In this document: in pieces, positions 54,253 through 64,000 of the stretch
Layout of the letters: every line of letters begins with the position of its first letter
Numbering within the stretch: the stretch's first letter is position 1
Source: Haemophilus parainfluenzae
GTDB lineage: Bacteria > Pseudomonadota > Gammaproteobacteria > Enterobacterales > Pasteurellaceae
NCBI RefSeq assembly: GCF_014931275.1
Contig: NZ_CP063110.1
Location: 328,501-392,500, forward strand
DNA length: 64,000 bases
Direction of reading: 5' to 3'
Translations under genes and position numbers: made by a program
The notes under the pieces: model-generated
Database searches by the model: none
Seen by the model: only the letters and a program-made list of their open reading frames with translations
Told to the model about the DNA's origin: nothing

Positions 54253-55398
54253 TTAAGCGGCAGATGGATGTAAACGAATTTGGCGAGCCATGGCTTGCAT
54301 ATAAGGCGCCGTTTGTTCAAAGAAATAACGGTAAGAAGCACATAAATAATTATGTGGATTGGGTTCATTTTCGAGAGAAACAAAACGATGTTTCGGGCAA
54401 CCGCCATAACAGAGTTTACGAAACTCACAATGACGGCAAAGTGCGGTCAATTTTTGTGATTTTTCTAAACCGAATTGTTGCTGTTTACTGGAAAACACAA
54501 TCTCTGTTAAAGGTTGCTGAGTTAAATTTCCGACCTTGTATTCGGGATACACAAAATGATCGCAAGTATACACATCGCCATTGGCTTCCGTGATAAGCGA
54601 TTGCCCGCAAGTAGGTTGATGAACACAGGTTGTGGAAGGATAACCAAGCCATTGTCCAAGCAGATTATCAAACTGCGACACATAAATTTTCCCTACATCA
54701 TGCTCATACCATTCATGAAAGACATCCACGAGAAATTGTCCATAACCTTCTGATGGTACTGAAAAATCGGTGACAGATTGTGTTTGTGCATGACGTTCGA
54801 CAATAGGAATAAACTGCATATAAGTCGAGCCAAGCTGTTTGAGTGCTAAATAAGTTTCTCTTCCTTTTTGCCAGTTTTGATCATTAATGACGGTAAGCGT
54901 ATTAAATTCCACGCCATATTCTTGAAGCAGATTTAATGCTTTCACGACTTTTTCAAAGGTGGGATTGCCGTTACCCGAAATACGATAACGATTATGTACG
55001 GCACTTAAGCCGTCAATAGAAAGCCCAATAAGAAAATTATGTTGTTTGAAAAATGCTGCCCATTGCTGATTAAGTGCAATACCATTGGTTTGAAAGGCAT
55101 TTGTGATCTGTTTACCTTGAGCAAATTCCTGCTGATATTCAACGGCTTGTCGATAAAAATCTAAGCCTAAAAGAGTGGGTTCACCACCTTGCCAAGCGAA
55201 TTCAACCACATTACCGGCGTGAGATTGAATATAGTTTTTGACGTAATGTTTTAAGGTGTCTTTCGACATAAAAGGCGCATGTTGCCCAAACTGTTCTGAT
55301 TTTTCCAAATAGAAGCAATATTCACACTGAATGTTACAGTGAAAACTGCTTGGTTTCGCCATTAAGTGAAAATGAGCTTGTGGTAGAAAAACAGACAT
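54253..55398 (-). CDS. Anaerobic sulfatase-maturating enzyme (radical SAM, SPASM)
   Basis: This 381-residue cytosolic radical-SAM enzyme has CNIQCEYC (C-x3-C-x2-C, about 22-29) for the SAM cluster. A SPASM-type C-terminus follows, with cysteines in CVHQPTCGQ, VYTCDHF and CRHCEFRKLCYGGCPKHR for two auxiliary clusters. anSMEs oxidise the active-site cysteine or serine of sulfatases to formylglycine without oxygen. A Cys-type sulfatase is encoded two genes upstream in the same operon, so that is its likely client. AAGGATGG lies before ATG 55398; the TTG at 55401 is not used. Confidence 0.93.
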   Translation of the reverse strand: MSVFLPQAHFHLMAKPSSFHCNIQCEYCFYLEKSEQFGQHAPFMSKDTLKHYVKNYIQSHAGNVVEFAWQGGEPTLLGLDFYRQAVEYQQEFAQGKQITNAFQTNGIALNQQWAAFFKQHNFLIGLSIDGLSAVHNRYRISGNGNPTFEKVVKALNLLQEYGVEFNTLTVINDQNWQKGRETYLALKQLGSTYMQFIPIVERHAQTQSVTDFSVPSEGYGQFLVDVFHEWYEHDVGKIYVSQFDNLLGQWLGYPSTTCVHQPTCGQSLITEANGDVYTCDHFVYPEYKVGNLTQQPLTEIVFSSKQQQFGLEKSQKLTALCRHCEFRKLCYGGCPKHRFVSLENEPNPHNYLCASYRYFFEQTAPYMQAMARQIRLHPSAA

Positions 55399-55419
55399 CA
55401 ACCATCCTTTGTTACAACA

Positions 55420-56007
55420 TTATTTATGACCTGATATTCGATCAAATGCCCCGTTTTGTTTGAGCTCTTTAGCAATACGAATGGCGGTTTCCGTTTCACA
55501 GCCCGCATATTCCGCAATTTCGCGATACGTCCAATTATAATCAGGAAAGTTTTGTTTGAGGAAATATAAACTATCCATCACACGATCTAAGGTGCGTAAA
55601 TAGGCACTTTTTGCTAAACGCTCTTCGGCTTCACGTAGTTCATCAGCCAAGATCTGCAGTAAACATTGGCTCATCACCGTATTATGCGTAAAAAACTCGC
55701 TCACTACATTGGGCTTGATGCGAGTAATCTCTGCATCAATTAAGACTTTTGCATTGCAATGATAGTGTTTATCCGTCATGGAGAATAAGGTTCGGAAACC
55801 AAAATAATCCCCTTTGGAATATAACCGCACCAAGCTTTCCTTGCCATTTTCAAGGGTATGAAATAAGCCAATCAAGCCAGCTTGCACATAATAAAACTCA
55901 TGTGCCGACTCACCTTGTTGATACAAGAAGGAACCTTTCGGTAAGTGATGTAACTCGGTGAGCTGGCAATGTGATAACTCAGTAGGCTTGATTGAGCAAT
56001 TTTCCAT
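55420..56007 (-). CDS. Crp/Fnr-family transcriptional regulator
   Basis: This 195-residue regulator has a cyclic-nucleotide-binding-like N-terminal beta-roll (LPKGSFLYQQGESAHEFYYVQAG, about 22-44), a dimer helix (SQCLLQILADELREAEERLA) and a C-terminal winged helix (YREIAEYAGCETETAIRIAKEL, about 161-182). The recognition helix keeps E-x3-R, as in CRP and FNR, so it should read TGA-type half-sites. There are no FNR iron-sulfur cysteines in the usual N-terminal cluster. It lies between the sulfatase and maturase genes and may control the locus, possibly through the dyads at 59345-59408. Confidence 0.88.
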   Translation of the reverse strand: MENCSIKPTELSHCQLTELHHLPKGSFLYQQGESAHEFYYVQAGLIGLFHTLENGKESLVRLYSKGDYFGFRTLFSMTDKHYHCNAKVLIDAEITRIKPNVVSEFFTHNTVMSQCLLQILADELREAEERLAKSAYLRTLDRVMDSLYFLKQNFPDYNWTYREIAEYAGCETETAIRIAKELKQNGAFDRISGHK

Positions 56008-56046
56008 AAACGTCCTTCAAAGTGCGGTCAGTTTTTTCTTTGTTTT

Positions 56047-57492
56047 TTATACTTCATGAATAATTCGATATACCCAGTTTTCTAGCGGATCATTTAAGCG
56101 TTTCATTTCTTGACGCATTTCTTCTAGCATCTCTTTTTTAACAGCTTCATATTCTGGCCTATAGAACAAATTATGCATTTCAGCCGGATCATTTTTTACG
56201 TCATAAAGCTCACAAATGTCCGATGCATTAAACACCAATTTATAGTCTTTACGGTGCCACATACGTTGTTCAAAGTAAACGAAATGCCCCGCTAACTGTG
56301 CCAATATCCCTTTTCGTTGATTATCTTGATGTTGACGAACGATCGGCAAAATACTTTCCCCTTCAAAGGCGGAAGGAATCGGCTGATTAGCCAAATCATA
56401 AACCGTAGAGGTTAAATCATGGAGATAGACAAGATTATCATCTTGTTGATTAACACGATTTGAATTCGGGTCTTTGATAATCATCGGAATGTTGTAGGTG
56501 GTATCAAACATGAACTCCCCTTTCTCAATCATTCGATGAGCGCCCATCGCATCACCATGATCAGCAGTTGCCACAATAAAAGTGCGGTCATAAATGCCTT
56601 TATTTTCTAAGAAAGTAAACAGCTCACCAATCGCATCATCAATCAGGGTAATATAGCCCCAGAATTTTGTGATAACCTCTTTCCAATGATCTTCACTCGC
56701 CTCCCACATCCCCCACATTTTAGAGATAGTACGATAGTGTCCTGGTTTGCCTTCTAGTGGTTTGAAGAAGCTTTCATCTAGTACCACATCTTCTTTTTTA
56801 TACATAGAATAATACGGTTCTGGCACGATACAAGGCGTATGCGGTCCCCAGAAATTAATCCATGTGAAGAACGGTTTATTTTCAGTAAGCGATTGGCTGA
56901 TATAGCTTTTCGCCTCATCAATAATGAAATACGGGATGGTTTGTTCTTTTGTGCCTGAAAGCAAACCACAAAGTTCTTGCACGCGCAAATGTGGGTTATC
57001 ACCGAAATAAGCACGACTCACTTCAGGGATCTCATAACCTTTTTCATCTAACCATTCTTTATAACGATTGGAATGTGTCGGCGGTTGGTTGAACACTAAA
57101 TTTTGATACACGCCACTGCCCGGATAACCATAGCCGTCAAAGTTATGCCCTTTAATTCCATAATCTTCCGGTACGGATTTTGTCCCAACGTGCCATTTCC
57201 CCACAACATAGGTATTATAGCCGTCTAGTTTACCGATATTCGGTGCATCTTCACTCACTTCACCTGTACCGCCTTTTTCTCCATTACGAATGATGCCATG
57301 TGTGGACGGCATTAAACCAGTAAAAAGTGAAGTCCGTGCGGGTCCACAAACGGAAGCTGGTGTAAAAGCATTATTAAAACGCACGCCATCTTTAGCTAGA
57401 CGATCGATATTCGGGGTTTTAACGATCTGGTGACCATAAGCACCCAGCATATCTTTACGAACTTGGTCGAGTAAAATATAGATAATGTTCAT
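56047..57492 (-). CDS. Cytoplasmic Cys-type sulfatase
   Basis: About 481 residues of the alkaline-phosphatase-superfamily sulfatases. The active-site signature is SVCGPARTSLFTG, with Cys49 to be oxidised to formylglycine. Metal ligands are LLDQVR near the N-terminus and ATADHGDAMGAH (about 304-315). The N-terminus MNIIYILLDQ has no signal peptide, so it should act in the cytoplasm on an imported sulfate ester, unlike most gut-bacterial sulfatases. AAGGAT precedes ATG 57492. The neighbouring symporter is the likely importer. The substrate is not deducible; a small sulfated sugar, phenol or choline sulfate are options. Confidence 0.9.
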   Translation of the reverse strand: MNIIYILLDQVRKDMLGAYGHQIVKTPNIDRLAKDGVRFNNAFTPASVCGPARTSLFTGLMPSTHGIIRNGEKGGTGEVSEDAPNIGKLDGYNTYVVGKWHVGTKSVPEDYGIKGHNFDGYGYPGSGVYQNLVFNQPPTHSNRYKEWLDEKGYEIPEVSRAYFGDNPHLRVQELCGLLSGTKEQTIPYFIIDEAKSYISQSLTENKPFFTWINFWGPHTPCIVPEPYYSMYKKEDVVLDESFFKPLEGKPGHYRTISKMWGMWEASEDHWKEVITKFWGYITLIDDAIGELFTFLENKGIYDRTFIVATADHGDAMGAHRMIEKGEFMFDTTYNIPMIIKDPNSNRVNQQDDNLVYLHDLTSTVYDLANQPIPSAFEGESILPIVRQHQDNQRKGILAQLAGHFVYFEQRMWHRKDYKLVFNASDICELYDVKNDPAEMHNLFYRPEYEAVKKEMLEEMRQEMKRLNDPLENWVYRIIHEV

Positions 57493-57541
57493 ACACAATC
57501 CTTATCTATTTTAAGGGCGTACGTGATGTACGCCCGACTGC

Positions 57542-59254
57542 TTAATGTTGGTTAGAAAGATGTAATTGATGTTCTGTTTTTTCATTTTTTGGTCTAAAGA
57601 CAATCAACACGATGAGTTGTAATACCGCATACACTTCCAACACTAACATTGGATTACCATCTGGTGAAGCAATACCCACTGGTGATAAGAAAGCATAAAG
57701 CGCAATTAAACCAAGAATCAATGAAACAGACGTCACTTTAATATATTTCCAATTGGTTAAGTCCACGTCGCCTTTATTGACGGTATTTTCCACATAAGGC
57801 TCACGTTTTAAGAATTGACCTAGAATCAACATGAAGACAACATCAAATACGAATAATCCGCCCATGACATACACGAAATTAATTTTCACATTGAACACCC
57901 AAACAATACTGAAATAAAGTACTACGTGTACAAGTAAAGCAATACGTGCCGCTAAACCTGAAACCGTTTTATTGAACAAACCAACAGCAAATAACGCCAC
58001 GATTGGAATATTCACAAAACCAGCAAAGCGTTTAGTGATTAAGAAAATACCATCTGTACCGAACATCAAAAGTGGGCCAATAATCATGGTCACAATCGCC
58101 ATAACAGTTGAGACTTTTTTCGCATAGACGATCAACTCTTGATCGGTACGTTGTTTTTTACTGATAGATGGTAATAAGTCTTTACAATAAATGGTCGCTG
58201 CAGAGTTTAAGAATGAGTTAAAGGTACTTAAAATTGCACCGAAAAGTGCCGCAATAAAGAAGCCTTGTAATGCGGTCGGCATCACTTTATTGACCAATAA
58301 TGGATAAGAGGTATCAATTGGATTTAAGCCTTCACCTAAAATATGGAAACTCAATAAACCCGGTAAATTAAGAATAATCGGTAATGTGAGCAAGAAAAGT
58401 GCTGCAATTAAAATCCCTTTTTGACCCGATGCTAAATCCTTCGCCCCTAAACAACGTTGTACGATAGCTTGGTTCGTTGTCCAATAGAAGAAGTGAACAA
58501 CCATAATACCAGTAAAGATTGTCGGCCAAGGGGTGGAGTCTGTTGAACTACCAATAGCGTTCCATTTTTCAACGTGAGTGGTAGTGATAATATTCAAGCC
58601 TTCTGAAATGCTGCCATTACCTAAATAAAGCAATGCAAATACAGGTACAAGCAACGCACCAATCACTAAGATCACGGCATTGATAGTATCGGAAACCGCT
58701 ACCGCTTTTAACCCACCAAAAATCGCATAAATCGCCCCAACTACACCGATAGCAATTACAGTATAGACAATTGCTTGCGCATAACTTAATCCGAAAATAG
58801 TTTCTAGATTGAAGATTTTATTAAAGGCAATCGCTCCGGTATAAAGTGCGGTCGGAATAACGATTAAAAGATAGAAGACTAAGAATAACCCTGACATAAT
58901 CAAACGAGTTTGTCGGTCAAAACGATTTTCAAAGAATTCTGGAATGGTGGTATAACCGTTACGCAAATATTTCGGCAACATATAAAGTGCCAAGAAGCAA
59001 AGTGGAATCACCGTTGGCACAGTCCACGCAATAATAGAAAAGTTGTTTTGATAAGAAACAGCATTCACGCCAATCAATTGCTCTGTTGAAAGAGAGGTCA
59101 ACACCATTGAGCAACCAATCACAATACCGCTTAATCCTCGTCCCGCTAAGAAATAACCTTTCGAGGTGGTTAAATCATCGTTTTTAGTACGTAGCCATGA
59201 AACATAGGCCACTAAAGCCGTTACGATGAGGAAACTCGAAACTGTTAATAGCAT
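57542..59254 (-). CDS. Sodium/solute symporter (SSS/SLC5 family)
   Basis: About 570 residues and 14 membrane segments, the SGLT-like subgroup. Recognisable parts are [22 protein letters not shown] (about 35-56), [30 protein letters not shown] (about 183-202) and [23 protein letters not shown] before ATG 59254 excludes the extra 12 residues of the longest frame. First gene of symporter-sulfatase-Crp-maturase; the sulfatase gene follows 49 bp later. It probably imports the organic sulfate ester with Na+. SLC5-type carriers often take sugars or related polyols, hinting at a sulfated sugar. Confidence 0.9.
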   Translation of the reverse strand: MLLTVSSFLIVTALVAYVSWLRTKNDDLTTSKGYFLAGRGLSGIVIGCSMVLTSLSTEQLIGVNAVSYQNNFSIIAWTVPTVIPLCFLALYMLPKYLRNGYTTIPEFFENRFDRQTRLIMSGLFLVFYLLIVIPTALYTGAIAFNKIFNLETIFGLSYAQAIVYTVIAIGVVGAIYAIFGGLKAVAVSDTINAVILVIGALLVPVFALLYLGNGSISEGLNIITTTHVEKWNAIGSSTDSTPWPTIFTGIMVVHFFYWTTNQAIVQRCLGAKDLASGQKGILIAALFLLTLPIILNLPGLLSFHILGEGLNPIDTSYPLLVNKVMPTALQGFFIAALFGAILSTFNSFLNSAATIYCKDLLPSISKKQRTDQELIVYAKKVSTVMAIVTMIIGPLLMFGTDGIFLITKRFAGFVNIPIVALFAVGLFNKTVSGLAARIALLVHVVLYFSIVWVFNVKINFVYVMGGLFVFDVVFMLILGQFLKREPYVENTVNKGDVDLTNWKYIKVTSVSLILGLIALYAFLSPVGIASPDGNPMLVLEVYAVLQLIVLIVFRPKNEKTEHQLHLSNQH

Positions 59255-59344
59255 ACGCTCCTCCTTGTAGAAGCCATTATTAAATTCCATTTATAGACTA
59301 CTGCTAGGTGTATAAAGAGCATATGATAATTGTCATACTGATTG

Positions 59345-59360
59345 TGTGAGAAGGATCACA
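59345..59360. promoter_or_regulatory. Consensus CRP site in the sulfatase-locus divergent region
   Basis: TGTGA-GAAGGA-TCACA has exact consensus half-sites. It is centred between the divergent symporter (start 59254) and permease (start 59468) genes. Confidence 0.75.
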
Positions 59361-59392
59361 AAATTAAAATAAAGTCTATTTTTATAGATAAT

Positions 59393-59408
59393 TATGAGCA
59401 AGATCATA
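59393..59408. promoter_or_regulatory. Second Crp-like dyad in the divergent region
   Basis: TATGA-GCAAGA-TCATA is a perfect dyad of the same spacing as a CRP site with changed outer bases, 48 bases from the first one. It could be a weaker CRP site or the target of the local Crp/Fnr-type regulator. Confidence 0.5.
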
Positions 59409-59467
59409 AATTATTTATTTATCCAAAAGAATAATAATGCCGTACTCCCACACAAAAGGAGTTTGAA

Positions 59468-60262
59468 ATGAGCTTACAGTTAATTCTTATTTTGATTTTA
59501 TGTGGTGTCATGACGAATATCATGTCGGCCATCTTTGGTATTGGTGGCGGTGTATTGATGGTGCCGATTCTCTACACTTTATTCCCACAATTTCCTCTAC
59601 AAATGATTGCTGCAACATCATTGACGATTGTAATGGGATCATCCTTTATTAACTTAATTTATTTCTACAAACAAGAAGTATCAATTAATTACAAAGCGAT
59701 ACTCATTTGGTCTGTTGGCATGATTATTGGCGTACAACTAGGATTTGAATCCAGTTTTTATATACCTGATATTGCTATTATCAGTGTGTTTGTTATTACG
59801 CTTTCCCTATTGGCAATTCGTACTATTTTTAGTAAAGAAACCGCAATAACTCAGCAATCTACAGCAGATGAAATGATCAAAGGAATCAGTCTTTCAACGG
59901 TAGGCGGATTTATTGCAGGTATGACAGGTATTGGAGGAGGCTCAATCATGGCACCTTTAATTGGACAGCTAAAATCCGTTAAAGCCCATCAAATTGCCCC
60001 TTATACCAATGCAATGATGTTTATTGGTGGATTAGGTAGCCTTTATGGCTATCTTTCAAAAAGCTCACCGCATCACTTTGGTTGGCAAATCGGTTACGTT
60101 AATTTTTCGATCGTGATTATTGTCGTACTCAGCGCTTTTGTGACCGGATTTTTCTCGATGAAAATTCGAGGTAAATTATCACCGCACTTAGTCAAAAAAC
60201 TATTAGGCATTATTCTATTGGTGATCAGTGCCTATATGTTACTTATTCATGCTATAAAATAA
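59468..60262 (+). CDS. TauE/SafE (TSUP) family permease
   Basis: This 264-residue protein has about eight membrane segments. The duplicated TSUP motif is visible as FGIGGGVLMVPILY (about 24-37) and GMTGIGGGSIMAPLIG (about 154-169). Family members move sulfite, sulfoacetate or other sulfur compounds. Being divergent from the sulfatase operon and sharing its control region, it may export the sulfate or sulfite released by the sulfatase (inference), or import a second sulfur source. AAAAGGAG precedes the ATG. Confidence 0.88.
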   Translation: MSLQLILILILCGVMTNIMSAIFGIGGGVLMVPILYTLFPQFPLQMIAATSLTIVMGSSFINLIYFYKQEVSINYKAILIWSVGMIIGVQLGFESSFYIPDIAIISVFVITLSLLAIRTIFSKETAITQQSTADEMIKGISLSTVGGFIAGMTGIGGGSIMAPLIGQLKSVKAHQIAPYTNAMMFIGGLGSLYGYLSKSSPHHFGWQIGYVNFSIVIIVVLSAFVTGFFSMKIRGKLSPHLVKKLLGIILLVISAYMLLIHAIK

Positions 60263-60264
60263 AA

Positions 60265-60295
60265 AAATGGCAGAGGAAAACGCCCTCTGCCATTT
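60265..60295. terminator. Bidirectional terminator between the TauE-like gene and mazG
   Basis: AAATGGCAGAGG (60265-60276) pairs with CCTCTGCCATTT (60284-60295). A T-run follows strongly on the minus strand (mazG) and moderately on the plus strand. Confidence 0.9.
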
Positions 60296-60298
60296 CAA

Positions 60299-61087
60299 TT
60301 ATTTTTCTTCTCTTTTCACTTCATCCCATAGGATATCTATTTCAATTAAAGAAAGATCTTTAACTGATGAACCTCGTTCCAATGCTTTTTCTTCTACTTT
60401 ACGAAAACGTTGTTCAAATTTATTATTCGCCTTACGCAAAGCCTCTTCTGCATTACATTTGAGATGTCGAGACAAATTAACTGTTGCGAAAAATAAATCC
60501 CCGATTTCCTCTTCTATTTTTTCCTGATTATGAGGAGTTTGATTGATTTCATCCCTAACTTCTTGCAATTCTTCTTCAACTTTTGCTAATACAGATTCAA
60601 CGTCATCCCAATCAAATCCAATCTTTGAACACTGTTTTTGCATTTTTTGTGATCTTAACAATGCAGGAAAAGAATTCGGAATATCATCTAAAATAGAACG
60701 TTTTTCTTGAACTGATTTCTCTTGTGCTTTGATACTATTCCAACGAGCTAATGCCTCTTCTTCATTTCCAGCTGTAGCATCTCCAAACACATGAGGATGA
60801 CGACGCACGATCTTTTTAGAAATATCATCAAGAACATCATCAAATGTGAAATAACCATCTTCAGAAGCAAGCTGACTGAAAAATACAACCTGTAATAAAA
60901 GATCGCCAAGCTCTTCTCTTAAATTAACAATATCTTTCTTTTGGATAGCATCAATGACTTCATAAGTTTCTTCGGTTAAACAAGGAATCATTGATTCATA
61001 ATTTTGCTTAAGATCCCAAGGACAACCGCCATTAGGATTACGTAATTGCGCAATTAATTGGATAAAATCTTGAATGGAATAATGCAT
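60299..61087 (-). CDS. mazG: Nucleoside triphosphate pyrophosphohydrolase MazG
   Basis: This 262-residue protein has two MazG domains with all-helical EExxE...ExxD metal sites: [10 protein letters not shown] and [12 protein letters not shown] in the first (about 35-75), EELQEV and [14 protein letters not shown] in the second (about 170-205). It hydrolyses NTPs and dNTPs, sanitising pools and affecting ppGpp levels. [18 protein letters not shown] near the start is a MazG hallmark. It lies about 100 bp downstream of tRNA-Trp on the same strand with no clear terminator between, so part of its transcription could come from the rRNA operon. Confidence 0.95.
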   Translation of the reverse strand: MHYSIQDFIQLIAQLRNPNGGCPWDLKQNYESMIPCLTEETYEVIDAIQKKDIVNLREELGDLLLQVVFFSQLASEDGYFTFDDVLDDISKKIVRRHPHVFGDATAGNEEEALARWNSIKAQEKSVQEKRSILDDIPNSFPALLRSQKMQKQCSKIGFDWDDVESVLAKVEEELQEVRDEINQTPHNQEKIEEEIGDLFFATVNLSRHLKCNAEEALRKANNKFEQRFRKVEEKALERGSSVKDLSLIEIDILWDEVKREEK

Positions 61088-61186
61088 AAGAATATCTCTG
61101 AAATACTAAAAATGTGATTAGTATAAAACGAATAGCAAAATAGACAATATTCTTACAAAAATTAGAGATAATTTGATATGGAATAA

Positions 61187-61262
61187 TGGCAGGGGCGGAG
61201 AGGCTCGAACTCCCAACACCCGGTTTTGGAGACCGGTGCTCTACCAATTGAACTACGCCCCT
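61187..61262 (-). tRNA. tRNA-Trp (anticodon CCA)
   Basis: The 76-base gene reads AGGGGCGTAGTTCAATTGGT at its 5' end, has anticodon loop CTCCAAA (GGTCTCCAAAACC stem-loop), T-loop GTTCGAG and encoded CCA. Acceptor arms AGGGGCG/CGCCCCT pair fully. It is the last stable RNA of the leftward rRNA operon. Confidence 0.96.
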
Positions 61263-61277
61263 ATTGGTATTAAGAAT

Positions 61278-61354
61278 TGGCGGAATGGACGGGACTCGAA
61301 CCCGCGACCCCCTGCGTGACAGGCAGGTATTCTAACCAGCTGAACTACCACTCC
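61278..61354 (-). tRNA. tRNA-Asp (anticodon GTC)
   Basis: The 77-base gene begins GGAGTGGTAGTTCAGCTGGT, has anticodon arm CCTGCCTGTCACGCAGG and ends CCATTCCGCCA with CCA encoded. Acceptor stem GGAGTGG pairs with CCATTCC. It lies between the 5S genes and tRNA-Trp, as in several gamma-proteobacterial rRNA operons. Confidence 0.96.
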
Positions 61355-61371
61355 GCTAAATGAGGTATAAT

Positions 61372-61484
61372 TGGCAGTGACCTACTCTCACATGGGGAAG
61401 CCCCACACTACCATCGGCGTAACAATGTTTCACTTCTGAGTTCGATATGGATTCAGGTGGGACCATTGCACTGTTGCTGCCAAA
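61372..61484 (-). rRNA. rrf: 5S rRNA, distal and divergent copy
   Basis: On the minus strand this reads GGCAGCAACAGTGCAATGGT, then CCCACCTGAATCCATATCGA, then the highly conserved ACTCAGAAGTGAAAC and GGTAGTGTGGGGCTTCCCC. It differs from the proximal copy mainly in helix I and helix II but keeps base pairing there (GGCAG/CTGCC and CAATG/CATTG). Ends are placed by the closing stem. See findings for the compensatory pattern. Confidence 0.9.
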
Positions 61485-61535
61485 ATTTTTATTTTGTTAA
61501 TTTACTCTAAAAATAAACTAACAAAATAAAAAGTA

Positions 61536-61650
61536 CCTGGCGGTGTCCTACTCTCACATGGGGAAGCCCCACACTACCATCGGCGCATCGGCGTTTCACT
61601 TCTGAGTTCGGTATGGGGTCAGGTGGGACCACCGCTCTATCGCCGCCAGG
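61536..61650 (-). rRNA. rrf: 5S rRNA, proximal copy
   Basis: This 115-base gene starts CCTGGCGGCGATAGAGCGGT and ends CACCGCCAGG on the minus strand, a perfect closing helix. Internal ACTCAGAAGTGAAAC and GGTAGTGTGGGGCTTCCCC are conserved. It lies about 150 bp after the 23S 3' end and 51 bp before the second 5S gene. Confidence 0.95.
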
Positions 61651-61798
61651 ATTATTCCTTTAATAACTTTTCTATTTCTCTCTGTTCCGCTATCTCTAGC
61701 GCTCACAACCAAACAAGCTGATAACCTTCAAAACTTTCTTCTCTTTCTTCTCTGAGTTTGTTTCGTCTTCTCAACACCCAAAACCCTTGAGCGTTGTA

Positions 61799-64000
<2,202 letters not shown>

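Overview
The window looks like chromosome from a Haemophilus-type member of the Pasteurellaceae. The Hin-type DNA uptake signal (AAGTGCGGT and its complement ACCGCACTT) occurs dozens of times on both strands, often as inverted pairs acting as terminators. The gene content (OpsX/WaaC-type and WaaF heptosyltransferases, hldD next to a small thioredoxin and deoC, an OmpP2-like porin, msrAB) matches the H. influenzae group. pgaABCD, a mannose-family PTS and a sulfatase locus point to a respiratory or oral commensal such as H. parainfluenzae. The species name is inference.

Layout. 1-2.3 kb: the end of a DUF4143 ATPase gene, then a frameshifted ABC-type ATPase fused to a DUF4435/TOPRIM-like domain, resembling a merged PARIS defence protein. 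2.4-4.7 kb: LysR regulator, mdaB quinone reductase, an aldo/keto reductase remnant and a thioredoxin-like gene. This stretch carries two Neisseria-type uptake sequences and lies between two copies of a Haemophilus dispersed repeat. 4.8-6.4 kb: periplasmic rhodanese and a DODA-type dioxygenase. 6.5-10.6 kb: one AT-rich 1338-residue NACHT-like NTPase with a C-terminal PD-(D/E)XK nuclease-like domain, a candidate solitary antiphage protein. 10.7-14.1 kb: ynbE-ydbH (envelope lipid transport) and a DUF606 transporter. 14.4-21.8 kb: mannose-type PTS, metallo-beta-lactamase-fold hydrolase, AhpD-like protein, periplasmic thioredoxin plus MsrAB, DMT exporter.

21.9-31.7 kb: fecBCDE ferric citrate importer followed by pgaABCD (poly-N-acetylglucosamine biofilm polysaccharide). 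32-40.2 kb: pckA, a Fur-box-preceded esterase, the decayed queC/queD/queE genes, then putA-putP for proline catabolism. 40.2-42.8 kb: a deleted IS3-type element, hslO and a porin. 43-50.3 kb: LPS inner-core genes, deoC, gph and rpe. 50.4-54.2 kb: secreted tannase-like hydrolase, secreted 5'-nucleotidase-family enzyme and an SMR exporter. 54.2-60.3 kb: a self-contained sulfated-substrate locus (sodium symporter, cytoplasmic Cys-type sulfatase, Crp/Fnr regulator, radical-SAM maturase, divergent TauE/SafE permease) controlled from a region with two CRP-like dyads. 60.3-64 kb: mazG and the 3' part of a leftward rRNA operon (23S, two 5S genes, tRNA-Asp, tRNA-Trp).

Several catabolic genes (putA, pckA, the PTS, the sulfatase locus) have CRP-like sites upstream, suggesting one catabolite-control theme. 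The two most interesting items are the NACHT/nuclease giant at 6.5-10.6 kb and the frameshifted ATPase-TOPRIM fusion at 0.7-2.3 kb. Both look like accessory defence genes.
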